The notes: generated by a model not told the origin, from the sequence alone. DNA of 64,000 bases from Clostridiales bacterium (GCA_012839295.1 DUNO01000001.1:186001-250000); one strand, 5' to 3'; shown: positions 51,854 to 62,837, counted from the stretch's first letter. Program-made: numbers and translations.

Positions 51854-54800
51854 CTTGAATAATAACAGATGCTGTATTTAAATCTAGCTTACGAGTATAC
51901 TCTTCCAAAAGCAATTAAGCTTGAATAATAACAGATGCTGTATTTAAATCTTGATGATATTTTTTTGCCTTAATCGTTCTATATCTTGAATAATAACAGA
52001 TGCTGTATTTAAATCAAAGAAAGGCTGTGAATTTATCGCCCATAAGATCTTGAATAATAACAGATGCTGTATTTAAATCAACCAATACGAAACAAATGCC
52101 GATATGCATACTCTTGAATAATAACAGATGCTGTATTTAAATGCAGTACATACTTTTAATAAGTCGAAAATGCGGTAAGCTTGAATAATAACAGATGCTG
52201 TATTTAAATTATTGAGTTGCGACTAATGCAGTTAACTTAGTTCCCTTGAATAATAACAGATGCTGTATTTAAATGTGATCTGCAATTTTGCAACATGCTC
52301 GGCAAGCGAACTTGAATAATAACAGATGCTGTATTTAAATAAGATGTATTAATTAAAACTGGATCCTTTGATAGCTTGAATAATAACAGATGCTGTATTT
52401 AAATTTAACTGTCACATCCCGGAAGTTTTTATTGATTATTCTTGAATAATAACAGATGCTGTATTTAAATAAGTTTTGGCTTGAAGTATCCTACCCCAGA
52501 TATGATCTTGAATAATAACAGATGCTGTATTTAAATTGCCATATCATGGGTATATGACGGCTTTGTTTTGCTTGAATAATAACAGATGCTGTATTTAAAT
52601 TCGTTTATAGCTGTTAAAGCTATATAAAAGATCCCCTTGAATAATAACAGATGCTGTATTTAAATTATGAAAAATTATCTGAAGAAGTCGGAATAGCAAC
52701 TTGAATAATAACAGATGCTGTATTTAAATGGTGCATTTTAAAGACCAATACAATAGCCTGCCCCGCTTGAATAATAACAGATGCTGTATTTAAATAGCGT
52801 TTTGGCATCTATGGGTTATACATACCAGGAGCCTTGAATAATAACAGATGCTGTATTTAAATTCAACCAAAAATATGACACCCTTTTTGTTATTACTACT
52901 TGAATAATAACAGATGCTGTATTTAAATTAACGATTATCGAAATGATATAACAGTATGGGTTACCTTGAATAATAACAGATGCTGTATTTAAATTGAGTA
53001 AAGGAGATATAATACAATGGCAAAATATCTTGAATAATAACAGATGCTGTATTTAAATATGTACCGTGCTAGCTAGGTGCTAGCTCTTTACCTCTTGAAT
53101 AATAACAGATGCTGTATTTAAATGATCACCTCACTAAATCCTTATTTTGTTATCTATCTTGAATAATAACAGATGCTGTATTTAAATAACCGAACAACCT
53201 CTATACTATTTGTAGCATCAACCCTTGAATAATAACAGATGCTGTATTTAAATAATCATAATCCACTTTACTTTCTTTAGTCTTATCACTTGAATAATAA
53301 CAGATGCTGTATTTAAATCTTTTATACAGTAAAGGGAGAGAGTAAACCGGTATTCTTGAATAATAACAGATGCTGTATTTAAATAGTCCTTCTAAATGGG
53401 GTATTAGGATTGAGAGTTCTTGAATAATAACAGATGCTGTATTTAAATAAAGGGGGATTTAGGAATGGTTAAGATAAACGTAGACTTGAATAATAACAGA
53501 TGCTGTATTTAAATTTGGAAGAGCAAAGAACTTTAGTTCCTGGCTCTCCCTTGAATAATAACAGATGCTGTATTTAAATTTGTAGTCCGTATGCAATAAA
53601 ACCACGCTATCCATCTTGAATAATAACAGATGCTGTATTTAAATAAGGATTGTGGTGCTTGTTATAAGGTCGTAGGTACTTGAATAATAACAGATGCTGT
53701 ATTTAAATTTCATATCTAATCACCTTCTAATCTGTTTTAATTCTTGAATAATAACAGATGCTGTATTTAAATATGTATTATAAATATATTATTGAACACA
53801 GTCCATACTTGAATAATAACAGATGCTGTATTTAAATTGGATGAAGCGAAAACCAGGTATGTATCTTCCGTTTCTTGAATAATAACAGATGCTGTATTTA
53901 AATGGGGTTAACCGTGAAGGATGGTATCCCGCTGATTACTTGAATAATAACAGATGCTGTATTTAAATTAAATGCCAAAGCTTCCTTTGCTCTTTTTAAT
54001 CTCTTGAATAATAACAGATGCTGTATTTAAATTTCGTGATACGGCAGAACTCAGGGAACCCAGCCCCCTTGAATAATAACAGATGCTGTATTTAAATGTA
54101 TAAGGGAAGTACGGAAGTGACCCTTTTACTTTCTTGAATAATAACAGATGCTGTATTTAAATTCCAAATAACGAGACACTGGTCTGCCTACAATTGCGCT
54201 TGAATAATAACAGATGCTGTATTTAAATTAGTATTAACCTTTTTAAAATAATCACTCATAATATCTTGAATAATAACAGATGCTGTATTTAAATAGGAGG
54301 ACGTGTACCACGACATAATGCAGGTCAGGCTTGAATAATAACAGATGCTGTATTTAAATGTGACTATAAACCTACAATCATTCTCTTGACACTCCTTGAA
54401 TAATAACAGATGCTGTATTTAAATCTCACCTAATCACCAACCTCTTCAATGGTTACTTCCTTGAATAATAACAGATGCTGTATTTAAATAATATTATTAG
54501 GCAAGTATTCCACGGAGGGCAAGGCCTTGAATAATAACAGATGCTGTATTTAAATTCCTGTGAGCTCTTGGTTTGTTTCTCCTTTTCCCTCCTTGAATAA
54601 TAACAGATGCTGTATTTAAATGTAGCAAAGCAATCGCCTGCCCTAACTGCGGCTGTCCGCTTGAATAATAACAGATGCTGTATTTAAATAGCCTTAGGAT
54701 CCAGGATATGCTGAATTACCTTGACTTGAATAATAACAGATGCTGTATTTAAATATCCATGAGGATAATATGCAGAAGTTGACAGACAAACTTGAATAAT

Positions 54801-55012
54801 AACAGATGCTGTATTTAAATCTACAACTGTACTTCCATCTTTAGTCACTGATTCCTTGAATAATAACAGATGCTGTATTTAAATTCGATAGAGTATTGCT
54901 CAACATCAGGAGTATATTCTTGAATAATAACAGATGCTGTATTTAAATTTATGTCTGCTATGCTTCTTTATAGGGTGTTCATCTTGAATAATAACAGATT
55001 CTGTATTTTAAT
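51854..55012 (+). CRISPR. CRISPR array 2 (type I-B), 48 spacers
   Basis: The 30-nt repeats begin CTTGAATAATAAC and end GCTGTATTTAAAT. They differ from array 1 at position 1 (C for G) and position 17 (T for A, in the hairpin loop: ACAG-ATG-CTGT). I count 48 full repeats, 48 spacers of about 34-38 nt, and a degenerate terminal repeat (54983-55012) with two base changes. The leader is on the left and the decayed repeat on the right, so it is transcribed on the plus strand. Counts were made by eye. Confidence 0.97.
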
Positions 55013-55054
55013 CTACCGGATATGGTGTAGCATAAGACAAATTGGATTATAACA

Positions 55055-55140
55055 TAAATTTTAGAAGTTATCTTATAACTTCTAGCCTAAAAGGCGCTAT
55101 TTTTATGTCATGCATCATGATCGCAAGAAGTCATATTTGT
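55055..55140. repeat. Hairpin-bearing intergenic repeat, copy B
   Basis: TAGAAGTTAT (55062-55071) pairs exactly with ATAACTTCTA (55075-55084), followed by AAAAGGCGCT and ATGCATC, in the same order as the copy at 19100. It lies just outside the end of CRISPR array 2. Nothing else is seen between the array and the next gene. Confidence 0.45.
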
Positions 55141-55303
55141 TCCCTGTAAAAAACGATCGGTATTACGGATATTAATAAGGAGCTGTGCATTATGTATTCA
55201 TGAAATTAAAGTATATTTTGAAATATCCTAAATTCCCTGGATACCTTTATAGACGGGGTACAATACCAGAGTCATAGACGTTATCAAGAAAAAAATACAA
55301 TCC

Positions 55304-55735
55304 TTAAAATTCATTAATAACCGCATGCTCTCGCAGCTGTTCCAATAATTCAGTAAAATCAGTGTTATCAATGGGCACAGATAAAATGTGAATTTCCGTC
55401 CCGTAATGTTCAGAAGAAAATCCATTCTCAAAGAATATAGAAAAAAAGGGTGTCATTTTATTATATAGCCTGTTATCCAATGGTTTCGTTGTGCTATAAA
55501 GCATATCAATAAATTTATCATCAATAACGCCTTCAATGACTGTTCCATGCTCCCATTCGGTTGTTTTTACCGTCCCGAATCTCAATCCAGCTTTGATTTC
55601 TTCTATTTCTTCCCTCCAGCAATGGATTTCAAATTTTAGGCCAACCACAGCAAATATAGTGATTAGCTGTTTCCAATAATAATTATCTTTCAAAAAATTG
55701 TTAGTCATCTGTATTTCAATTTGAGAATTTCGCAT
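55304..55735 (-). CDS. Hypothetical protein, uncharacterised
   Basis: A small acidic protein of about 143 residues with no signal peptide or membrane segment. It begins MRNSQIEIQMTNNFLKDNYY. Alternating hydrophobic stretches (LITIFAVVGLKFEIHCW, EIHILSVPIDN) suggest an alpha/beta fold. The frame is open to TTG 55777, next to the upstream stop, but AGGTGGT (complement of 55741-55747) makes ATG 55735 the better start. It is cotranscribed with the larger unknown gene before it. Size, acidity and pairing would fit an immunity or accessory protein, but I do not recognise a family. Confidence 0.7.
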   Translation of the reverse strand: MRNSQIEIQMTNNFLKDNYYWKQLITIFAVVGLKFEIHCWREEIEEIKAGLRFGTVKTTEWEHGTVIEGVIDDKFIDMLYSTTKPLDNRLYNKMTPFFSIFFENGFSSEHYGTEIHILSVPIDNTDFTELLEQLREHAVINEF

Positions 55736-55777
55736 ATGAAACCACCTCACATAATTATTGACCATTATCGCCTTCAA

Positions 55778-56800
55778 TTACCTCTCAAACTCATATATTA
55801 CCCTATCACCTATTTTGGCATCCAAACCCTGTATCACAAATTGTGCCCTCTGGCTTTTCTCTAGGGTCATAGTAGAAAAGCAGTAGTGCAATGGTAGACC
55901 GTGGGATCCCACAGAAACCTTCTTTCCATCTCTGCCTGGAAGAAAGATAGCAGTGGGGCCGAAAGCTCTTCCAATAATTCCTACAGATGAAGCTGTAGGG
56001 GCAAAGTCCTCTGTCGGCGGAGTAGCATAAGAAATACTGTTGTCAAACTGTAAACGATCATCTGGCTGTAGCGGTGGATCTATTTCATAACTTGCTACCA
56101 TGAAATAGAAACACTGTTTTCTGTCCGCAGCTTGCGGGATTTCAAGAACCTCGTCATGCTGTAAATACAGATGATGCGTTATTCCCGTTATAGGATGAAT
56201 AAAGCTGACATTTTTTGTACCTTCCTCCTCTGATAGCGTAAAGCGAAGATCAACCGGATAAAACCGGCGCCGTTCACCTGTTACAAGTTTTAAGGTGCTA
56301 ATTCTGCCGGAGTGCAGGATACGCAACAGCTTTTGCATTGCTGTATCAGCCTTGGGATATGGTACACAAAACCTATGGCAATTAAAGCAGGCAGCTTCAT
56401 CAAGCATAGAGCCATATGCCTTTTGTACTGGCAGCAGCTCGCTGCTTTCCCTTGCAAAGGGTATATTTGTAGCTGCACTGGAGGAGTAGCCTTCTATTTT
56501 ATGCCCATCTATCCATATTTCGCTGATCTTCATCTCTTGATAAGGATGCTCCTGCTCGGCACACTGCTGCTCAATTGGTGTGAGTTTGTCTGCAATCTCT
56601 GCATATTTTTCAAAATATCCCCTCATCTTATTCGTATCCAAAAAGGTCAGCAAGTCGAAAACAATGCCCTCCCTAAAATGATAAATACAGGGAATGCACC
56701 GCCCTAGCCCCAAGAATTCAAACTGCCAGTTCGTTTTTTGAATGCTGCCACAAGCTCCTTTTTCCTTACTCCACAAGGATGCTGTATAGTGTACTTTCAT
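55778..56800 (-). CDS. Hypothetical protein with a GIIG-x-x-x-GPTAIFLPG motif
   Basis: A 340-residue cytoplasmic-looking protein of unknown function. A cysteine cluster, CFNCHRFC, near residue 139 could bind zinc. The C-terminal part contains SVGIIGRAFGPTAIFLPGRD (about residues 269-288). This resembles a glycine-rich motif (GIIGGADGPTAIF) of sodium-pumping decarboxylase beta subunits that, as I recall, also occurs in small uncharacterised clostridial proteins; here there are no membrane helices, so that enzyme is excluded. GGAGG lies about eight bases ahead of the ATG at 56800. It is the first gene of a two-gene unit. Confidence 0.75.
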   Translation of the reverse strand: MKVHYTASLWSKEKGACGSIQKTNWQFEFLGLGRCIPCIYHFREGIVFDLLTFLDTNKMRGYFEKYAEIADKLTPIEQQCAEQEHPYQEMKISEIWIDGHKIEGYSSSAATNIPFARESSELLPVQKAYGSMLDEAACFNCHRFCVPYPKADTAMQKLLRILHSGRISTLKLVTGERRRFYPVDLRFTLSEEEGTKNVSFIHPITGITHHLYLQHDEVLEIPQAADRKQCFYFMVASYEIDPPLQPDDRLQFDNSISYATPPTEDFAPTASSVGIIGRAFGPTAIFLPGRDGKKVSVGSHGLPLHYCFSTMTLEKSQRAQFVIQGLDAKIGDRVIYEFER

Positions 56801-57152
56801 TTCTTATGCCTCCATTCCACAACCACTACGAAGAGTGCGGTTATCAAATAATAAGAACTTGCCAGAAGTGGTAAGTCATTAAAAAATATTGTATCATAAA
56901 GTATTTATAAAAGCGAACTGCTTTTATATTACTTGTCTAATATCTGATAATCATTTGATAACCATTTGATAACGGCATAAAATGAATGTGGTTCGCTAAT
57001 CAGGTAAGGATTGCCTTAATCAGGAAAGTGCTTCAAAAGATGACATGGTGAAAAAATGACCTAATTAGCGTCTTTTCTTTGCATGCCTATCTGCATTATA
57101 CAACCATAATCGACATTATAATATAAAAAATGACGACATAATAAAACAATAA

Positions 57153-57198
57153 TTGACAATGAAGTATTTACCAATTATAATGTATGTAAGTGATCACT
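57153..57198 (+). promoter_or_regulatory. Consensus promoter and palindromic operator of the TetR gene
   Basis: TTGACA (57153-57158), 17 nt, TATAAT (57176-57181): a full consensus match. The perfect palindrome AGTGATCACT (57189-57198) covers the predicted start, so autoregulation by the TetR protein is likely. The rest of the gap from 56801 is AT-rich, with two tandem CATTTGATAAC units (56952-56973) and no gene seen. Confidence 0.6.
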
Positions 57199-57214
57199 AC
57201 GGTAGGAGATAAAT

Positions 57215-57802
57215 ATGAAAAACGATATATTGCATAGAAAAGACCGGCTTATCATAACAGCCATTGAAATCATTGATGAATTAGGTATTCAAGGTTTATC
57301 AACAAGAGAAATAGCGAAAAGACAAGATGTATCAGAAGCTACTTTATTCAGGCATTATAAAAGTAAAAATGAATTACTGATTGCAGTCTTAAATTATTTT
57401 TCCCAATTTGATGAAGATATCTTTTTGTCAACCAAGCTTAAAAATATCAAGCCTGTGGAGGCCGTTATATTTCTTATAAGTTCCTCTGTTGAGTATTATG
57501 AGAATTATCCGGCTATTACATCAATCATGCAAGCATTGGATGTTCTAAGCTATGAGACTGAATTGAATGAAAAGGTTAAAGCTATAATAAATCATCGTTT
57601 CCAGGTGGTTAAAAGCTTAGTGGAGGATGGGCAAAAAAGCGGTGATTTGCGGTCTGATGTGGACAGCGACAGCATAGCAGAATTAATATGTGGTAGTTGC
57701 CGGGAGATTTGTCTATTATGGAGGATAAATGGCCGGAATTTTTCCCTAAAGGATAAAACTCTTTCAACTATTAGAACACTCATGGCCTCACTTAGTATTT
57801 AA
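57215..57802 (+). CDS. TetR-family transcriptional regulator
   Basis: A 195-residue repressor-type protein. The N-terminal HTH (residues about 10-55) reads IITAIEIIDELGIQGLSTRE, then IAKRQDVSEATLFRHYKSKNELL, the typical TetR recognition helix followed by F/Y-RHF-x-x-K. The C-terminal ligand domain is helical, with no recognised subfamily. It lies alone between a divergent unknown gene pair and the chemotaxis cluster; its targets beyond its own promoter are unknown. GGAGAT lies ahead of ATG 57215. Confidence 0.9.
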   Translation: MKNDILHRKDRLIITAIEIIDELGIQGLSTREIAKRQDVSEATLFRHYKSKNELLIAVLNYFSQFDEDIFLSTKLKNIKPVEAVIFLISSSVEYYENYPAITSIMQALDVLSYETELNEKVKAIINHRFQVVKSLVEDGQKSGDLRSDVDSDSIAELICGSCREICLLWRINGRNFSLKDKTLSTIRTLMASLSI

Positions 57803-57955
57803 GTTTCAGAGGAATAAATTCCGACACTCGAATCAACTTTTAATATTTATTTTCTGCAGAATAAGCTTAAGGCTTGAGCCTGAATAAGTAAGCTGTTTTT
57901 AGATATGTTTTGCAGTTATGTATTTTCAGATTATTTTGTGATAATGGAGGTATCT

Positions 57956-58318
57956 ATGAAAAAGGTTCTTATTATAGATGATGCTGCTTTTATGAGACTG
58001 GCAATTAGGACAGCACTTGAAAAAAGTGGTTTCCAAGTCGCTGGAGAAGCAGCAAATGGAATGGAAGGGATACAAAAATTTATTGAGTTAAAGCCGGATA
58101 TAGTTACGCTGGATATTACAATGCCGGAAATGTCAGGTCTGGAAGCGTTAAAGGCCATTATAAAGTTTGATGCAAATGCAAAGGTTGTTATGGTATCTGC
58201 TATGGGGCAGGAAGCCATGGTAAGGGATGCTATTATGAACGGTGCAAAATCCTTTATTGTAAAACCCTTCAAAGAAGAGCAGGTAATTAAAGCCCTTAAT
58301 CAGATTCTTGAAATGTAA
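57956..58318 (+). CDS. cheY: Chemotaxis response regulator CheY
   Basis: A single-domain receiver of 120 residues. When phosphorylated by CheA it would bind the flagellar switch or act as output of the local chemosensory system. The acidic pair Asp8-Asp9 (LIIDDAAFMR), phosphoacceptor Asp53 (IVTLDITMPEMSG), the Ser switch in VMVSAMGQE and Lys in FIVKPFKEE are all present. GGAGG at 57946-57950 fixes ATG 57956; a 17-residue extension is rejected. cheA starts 21 bases after its stop. Confidence 0.93.
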   Translation: MKKVLIIDDAAFMRLAIRTALEKSGFQVAGEAANGMEGIQKFIELKPDIVTLDITMPEMSGLEALKAIIKFDANAKVVMVSAMGQEAMVRDAIMNGAKSFIVKPFKEEQVIKALNQILEM

Positions 58319-58339
58319 ATCAAGTACGGAGGTGAAACT

Positions 58340-60421
58340 ATGTCAGATCAATATTCTAATGAACCTATGCTTGATATGTTCGTATTTGAAACCACCCAAT
58401 TAATTGAGCAGCTGGAGCAGATTATATTAACGAACGAAAAGGGGAGTTGCTTTACTCCAAGTGCGATTAATGAGATATTTCGAATCATGCATACAATTAA
58501 AGGTTCGTCTGCCATGATGATGTTTACTGATATTTCTGTTCTCTCACATACGATGGAAGATTTATTTTATTACTTACGGGAAGAGAAGCCAAATTATATA
58601 GATTGTTCGAAGCTTTCTGATTTTCTGTTAGAAGGTGTTGATTATATAAAGGGTGAAATAGATAAGATAAAAAGTGGCGATGATACAGCAAATAATCCTT
58701 CCGAATTAATTAAAACACTAAAAGAGTTTTTGGTTACATTAAAAACAGAGAATAATAGCATAGCTTTAAACAAAGTGAATTCACCGGTAAAAAAACCACA
58801 GTATTATATAAGGCAAGAAAAAAGTATAACTACCATCTACAATAATATATATAAAGCCATAATATATTTTGAAGAAGGCTGCGAAATGGAAAATATCCGT
58901 GCCTATACGATTATTCATAATCTGAAAGATATTACGGATGATTACTATTTCCTTCCCGAAGATATTATTGATAATGATAACAGTGCTGAAGTAATTCGGC
59001 AGCAGGGCTTTCAGATATATTTTAAAGCGGATCATGCCTATGACAGTATGCATGAATTCTTTATGCAAACCATATTTCTTAGAGAGCTGGATTTGATACA
59101 GCTGGAAAATGATAATGAATATAAGCATCTTTATGAAAAGAAACAGTCTAATATTGATAGTATAAATATTTTGCAGAATAATCCTATTAAAATTCCAGAA
59201 ATACATAATATGAACAATGCCGGTATGGATAAAGAAAAACAAGCATCTGTAACAACACAGAGTATCATCAGCGTTAGTATACCTAAATTGGACAAACTAA
59301 TGGATTTAGTTGGTGAGATGGTTATTGCGGAAGCAATGGTTATACAGAATCCTGATTTGAAAGGGCTGGAAATTAATAATTTTCAGAAGGCTGCAAGGCA
59401 GTTGAATAAAATAACCAATGAGATACAGGATTTGGTAATGTCCATCCGAATGGTTCCGTTATCTGCGACCTTTTTCAAAATGCATAGAATCCTCCGTGAT
59501 ATGTGTAAAAAACTTGGAAAGGAGGTTGAACTCGAGATAATTGGAGAGGAGACCGAGGTGGATAAGAATATTATTGAGCATATTTCTGATCCGTTAATGC
59601 ATTTGGTAAGGAATGCAATTGACCATGGGATTGAAACAACCGAGGACCGGGTGTCAATGGATAAATCCAAAACCGGCACGGTTACCATAGAAGCCAGGAA
59701 TGCAGGTAGCGATGTATTAGTCATTATTAAAGATGATGGCAGAGGCTTAGATAGGGATAAAATTCTTAATAAGGCAAGAAAGAGCGGCTTACTCTATAAG
59801 AGAGAAGAAGAAATGTCTGATAAGGAGATATATAATCTTATATTGCTTCCCGGTTTTTCTACCAAAGAGGTTGTATCCGAATACTCAGGCCGCGGAGTCG
59901 GGATGGACGTAGTATCAAAGAATATTGAAACCATTGGTGGCTCCATATCGGTTGATAGTGTTACGAACAAGGGCACGACAATTACTTTGAAAATTCCATT
60001 AACCTTAGCAATTATAGATGGAATGAATATCAAAGTAGGTAAATCCTGCTATACAATACCAACAATATCAATTAAAGAATCCTTCAGCCCAAAGGAAAAG
60101 GATCTCATCCTTGATCCGGATGGAAATGAAATGATTATGGTAAGGGGGAAATGCTATTCGATACTGAGGCTGCATAAGCTATACAAGGTAAGCACCCATA
60201 TCACAAAATTTACGGATGGGATTATTATCATGGTGGAACAAGAAGAGAAAACTCTTTGCATCTTTGCTGACGAGCTTTTAGGTCAACAGCAGGTAGTTGT
60301 AAAAGCATTACCGGAATATATTCAAAAGCTAAAAAGGGTCAGGGGCTTATCCGGCTGTACCTTATTAGGAGATGGAAGAATTAGTCTGATACTTGATGTT
60401 GCGGGGCTAATTAATATATAA
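58340..60421 (+). CDS. cheA: Chemotaxis histidine kinase CheA
   Basis: A 693-residue soluble kinase. P1 (Hpt) carries the phosphorylated His51 in FRIMHTIKGSSAMM. Residues about 130-300 are a diverged linker and P2-like region. P3 dimerisation begins with SVSIPKLDKLMDLVGEMVIA (about residue 312). P4 has the N-box HLVRNAIDHGIET, IIKDDGRGLDRDK and FSTKEVVSEYSGRGVGMDVV. P5, the CheW-like domain, closes the protein (IDGMNIKVGKSCYTIPTISI). All catalytic boxes are intact. GGAGG lies just ahead of ATG 58340. Confidence 0.95.
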   Translation: MSDQYSNEPMLDMFVFETTQLIEQLEQIILTNEKGSCFTPSAINEIFRIMHTIKGSSAMMMFTDISVLSHTMEDLFYYLREEKPNYIDCSKLSDFLLEGVDYIKGEIDKIKSGDDTANNPSELIKTLKEFLVTLKTENNSIALNKVNSPVKKPQYYIRQEKSITTIYNNIYKAIIYFEEGCEMENIRAYTIIHNLKDITDDYYFLPEDIIDNDNSAEVIRQQGFQIYFKADHAYDSMHEFFMQTIFLRELDLIQLENDNEYKHLYEKKQSNIDSINILQNNPIKIPEIHNMNNAGMDKEKQASVTTQSIISVSIPKLDKLMDLVGEMVIAEAMVIQNPDLKGLEINNFQKAARQLNKITNEIQDLVMSIRMVPLSATFFKMHRILRDMCKKLGKEVELEIIGEETEVDKNIIEHISDPLMHLVRNAIDHGIETTEDRVSMDKSKTGTVTIEARNAGSDVLVIIKDDGRGLDRDKILNKARKSGLLYKREEEMSDKEIYNLILLPGFSTKEVVSEYSGRGVGMDVVSKNIETIGGSISVDSVTNKGTTITLKIPLTLAIIDGMNIKVGKSCYTIPTISIKESFSPKEKDLILDPDGNEMIMVRGKCYSILRLHKLYKVSTHITKFTDGIIIMVEQEEKTLCIFADELLGQQQVVVKALPEYIQKLKRVRGLSGCTLLGDGRISLILDVAGLINI

Positions 60422-60529
60422 GAATGTACGGACACAATATTTACTAAGAAGGAGCAGTAAGAAAGGAGGGAGGTTCAAGGGTACAATGAATATGTTTACG
60501 CAATATTTATTAAGAAAGGGGATGAAAGG

Positions 60530-61024
60530 ATGGAAAATAGCACTGAATTTTTGCTTGAGGGCGAGGAAGATACTCAAAAAGGAAGATTTTTGACCTTCTC
60601 ATTGGATAAGGAAAGCTATGGGATAGAAATAAAACATGTTACAGAAATCATTGGAATTCAGGAAATCACTGAAATACCGGAGCTTCCGCAATATGTCAAA
60701 GGCATTATCAACCTAAGGGGAAAAATCATACCGATCATGGATGTAAGAATTCGCTTTAAAAAGGAACCAAGAGAATATAATGATAGAACCTGCGTAATCG
60801 TAGTAGACATAAAAAATATTTCAATCGGTCTTGTAGTAGACCGGGTCTCAGAGGTTCTTACAATTCCAGAGCAGGATATTGTTGAACCGCCCCAAATGAA
60901 TAAAGGGCATGGTAATCGATATGTCAGAAAAATAGGGAAGGTTGGAAGTGATGTCAAGCTGTTGCTTGACTGTGAAAAACTGCTGACGGATGATGAGCTG
61001 GAAGATATCAGGGTAGGAATGTGA
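60530..61024 (+). CDS. cheW: Chemotaxis coupling protein CheW
   Basis: A 164-residue adaptor that links CheA to chemoreceptors. It has a 20-residue acidic N-terminal tail, then the CheW fold: FLTFSLDKESYGIEIKHVTE, EIPELPQYVKGIINLRGKII (the conserved NLRG block, about residues 60-66), VVDRVSEVLTI and the closing VRKIGKVGSDVKLLLDCEKL. An imperfect 18-nt direct repeat, CAATATTTAYTAAGAARG, occurs at 60435 and 60501 in the gap before it. Confidence 0.93.
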   Translation: MENSTEFLLEGEEDTQKGRFLTFSLDKESYGIEIKHVTEIIGIQEITEIPELPQYVKGIINLRGKIIPIMDVRIRFKKEPREYNDRTCVIVVDIKNISIGLVVDRVSEVLTIPEQDIVEPPQMNKGHGNRYVRKIGKVGSDVKLLLDCEKLLTDDELEDIRVGM

Positions 61025-61063
61025 TGTTAAATATACCGATGAAGAAGAGGAGGAATTACTATA

Positions 61064-62785
61064 ATGAAGTGGTTCTATAATATGAAGATACGGTCAAAAC
61101 TTATTTGCAGTTTTATAATCCTGGCAGCCTTAACCGGTATTGTTGGAGTGTTTGGTGTTAGTAATATGGGTACCATTAATCAGAGAAGTGAAAGTATGTA
61201 CCATAATAATTTTATTCCATCACAAGACCTTAAAGATATTCAAATTGCATTACAGGATGTCCGCGCTAATCATGTATTAGCTATTTATGAGAGAAGTCCG
61301 GAGCTGTTTCCTGAAAGAAAGAAGGCCATCGATGAAGTTGTTATTCGTAATAATGAACTGTTAGCCCAATATGAACTGACGATCGGGCAGGACAATGAAA
61401 ATGAAAATCTGTATAACGATGTTATGGATAAGCTTACCGTATACAGGGAAGTCCGCGACAAAAATTTGGAGTTAGTACAAGCACAGCAGTATGATGAGGC
61501 ACTGGCTACCCTTGATCAGGTGACGGAAGCAAGAATAAATTCTGACGAAGCTTTACAAAAGTTAGTTGATTACAACACACATTTAGCGGAGCAGGTTGTG
61601 CAGAAGAATGCTGATAATTTTGCGATGCAGACAACAATCATGATATCCGTAATTATAGTGGGAATAATTCTTGCCATAATTCTTGGTTTAATCATTGCAA
61701 ATATGTTAAGTAAGCAGCTAAATAAGCTGGTAGGAGTTGCGGATAAGATTGCCGATGGTAATCTAGACGTAATAATTGATATCGATTCAAAGGATGAGGT
61801 GGGAATACTCGGCAAAGCATTTAGAAAAATGACAGATAATCTGAATGATGTTATGTCTAACATAAATTCTGCTTCAGAGCAGGTTTCAACGGGAGCCAGT
61901 CAGGTATCGGATTCTAGTATGGCACTTTCACAGGGGGCTACGGAGCAGGCAAGTTCCATCGAAGAATTGACGGCCTCCTTAGAAGAAATATCATCCCAGA
62001 CCGAGCTGAATGCAGGAAATGCTAACCAGGCAAATAATCTGGCCAGGACAGCCCAAGCTAATGCGATGCAGGGCAATGTTCAAATGAAGGAAATGCTTCA
62101 GGCAATGGAAGAAATAAACGAATCCTCAAGTAATATATTTAAGATAATAAAGGTAATTGATGACATTGCATTTCAAACAAATATCCTTGCCCTTAACGCT
62201 GCGGTTGAAGCGGCAAGAGCCGGACAGCATGGAAAAGGCTTTGCAGTAGTGGCTGAGGAGGTTAGAACCCTGGCTGCCCGTTCAGCAAATGCAGCGAAAG
62301 AAACTACGGATATGATAGAAGGATCCATAAAGAAAGCAGAGAGTGGAACAAGGATTGCAAAAGATACAGCTGCTTCACTTGATGAAATAGTAAATGGAAT
62401 TGAGCAGGTAGCCGTCCTTGTCAATGATATTGCAACAGCCTCCAATGAACAGGCTTTGGCCGTCGGTCAGATCAATCAGGGAATCATGCAGGTATCAGAT
62501 GTTGTTCAGACGAATTCTGCAACCTCCGAGGAAAGTGCTGCAGCAAGTGAAGAGCTTTCAAGCCAGGCTGGACTTTTAAAAGATATGGTCGGCAAATTTA
62601 AACTAAGAAATAATGTGGGATTATCCCATAGGCAGGAAGAATTAAGTCCAGAGGTTCTTGCAATGCTTCAAAATATGTCCAACAGGAAAAAGCTTGGTGC
62701 GAACAGCAGAGCAAACGAATACGTAGAAGCTCCTGTATCGAAGCACAAGATAGCATTAAGTGATGCAGAATTTGGGAAATATTAA
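61064..62785 (+). CDS. Methyl-accepting chemotaxis protein with four-helix-bundle sensor
   Basis: A 573-residue chemoreceptor. TM1 is at about residues 11-30 ([20 protein letters not shown]). The extracellular region of about 155 residues looks like a 4HB_MCP helical bundle. TM2 is at about 190-211 ([20 protein letters not shown]), then HAMP. The signalling domain tip reads [20 protein letters not shown], the canonical receptor hairpin. The C-terminus has no NWETF-like pentapeptide. It lies inside the che operon, so it is the likely dedicated receptor of this pathway. Confidence 0.93.
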   Translation: MKWFYNMKIRSKLICSFIILAALTGIVGVFGVSNMGTINQRSESMYHNNFIPSQDLKDIQIALQDVRANHVLAIYERSPELFPERKKAIDEVVIRNNELLAQYELTIGQDNENENLYNDVMDKLTVYREVRDKNLELVQAQQYDEALATLDQVTEARINSDEALQKLVDYNTHLAEQVVQKNADNFAMQTTIMISVIIVGIILAIILGLIIANMLSKQLNKLVGVADKIADGNLDVIIDIDSKDEVGILGKAFRKMTDNLNDVMSNINSASEQVSTGASQVSDSSMALSQGATEQASSIEELTASLEEISSQTELNAGNANQANNLARTAQANAMQGNVQMKEMLQAMEEINESSSNIFKIIKVIDDIAFQTNILALNAAVEAARAGQHGKGFAVVAEEVRTLAARSANAAKETTDMIEGSIKKAESGTRIAKDTAASLDEIVNGIEQVAVLVNDIATASNEQALAVGQINQGIMQVSDVVQTNSATSEESAAASEELSSQAGLLKDMVGKFKLRNNVGLSHRQEELSPEVLAMLQNMSNRKKLGANSRANEYVEAPVSKHKIALSDAEFGKY

Positions 62786-62837
62786 TTTTATTCAGATGCA
62801 TTCTATTTCCTCCATCGTTTTACATAGTAAAGTTTAA

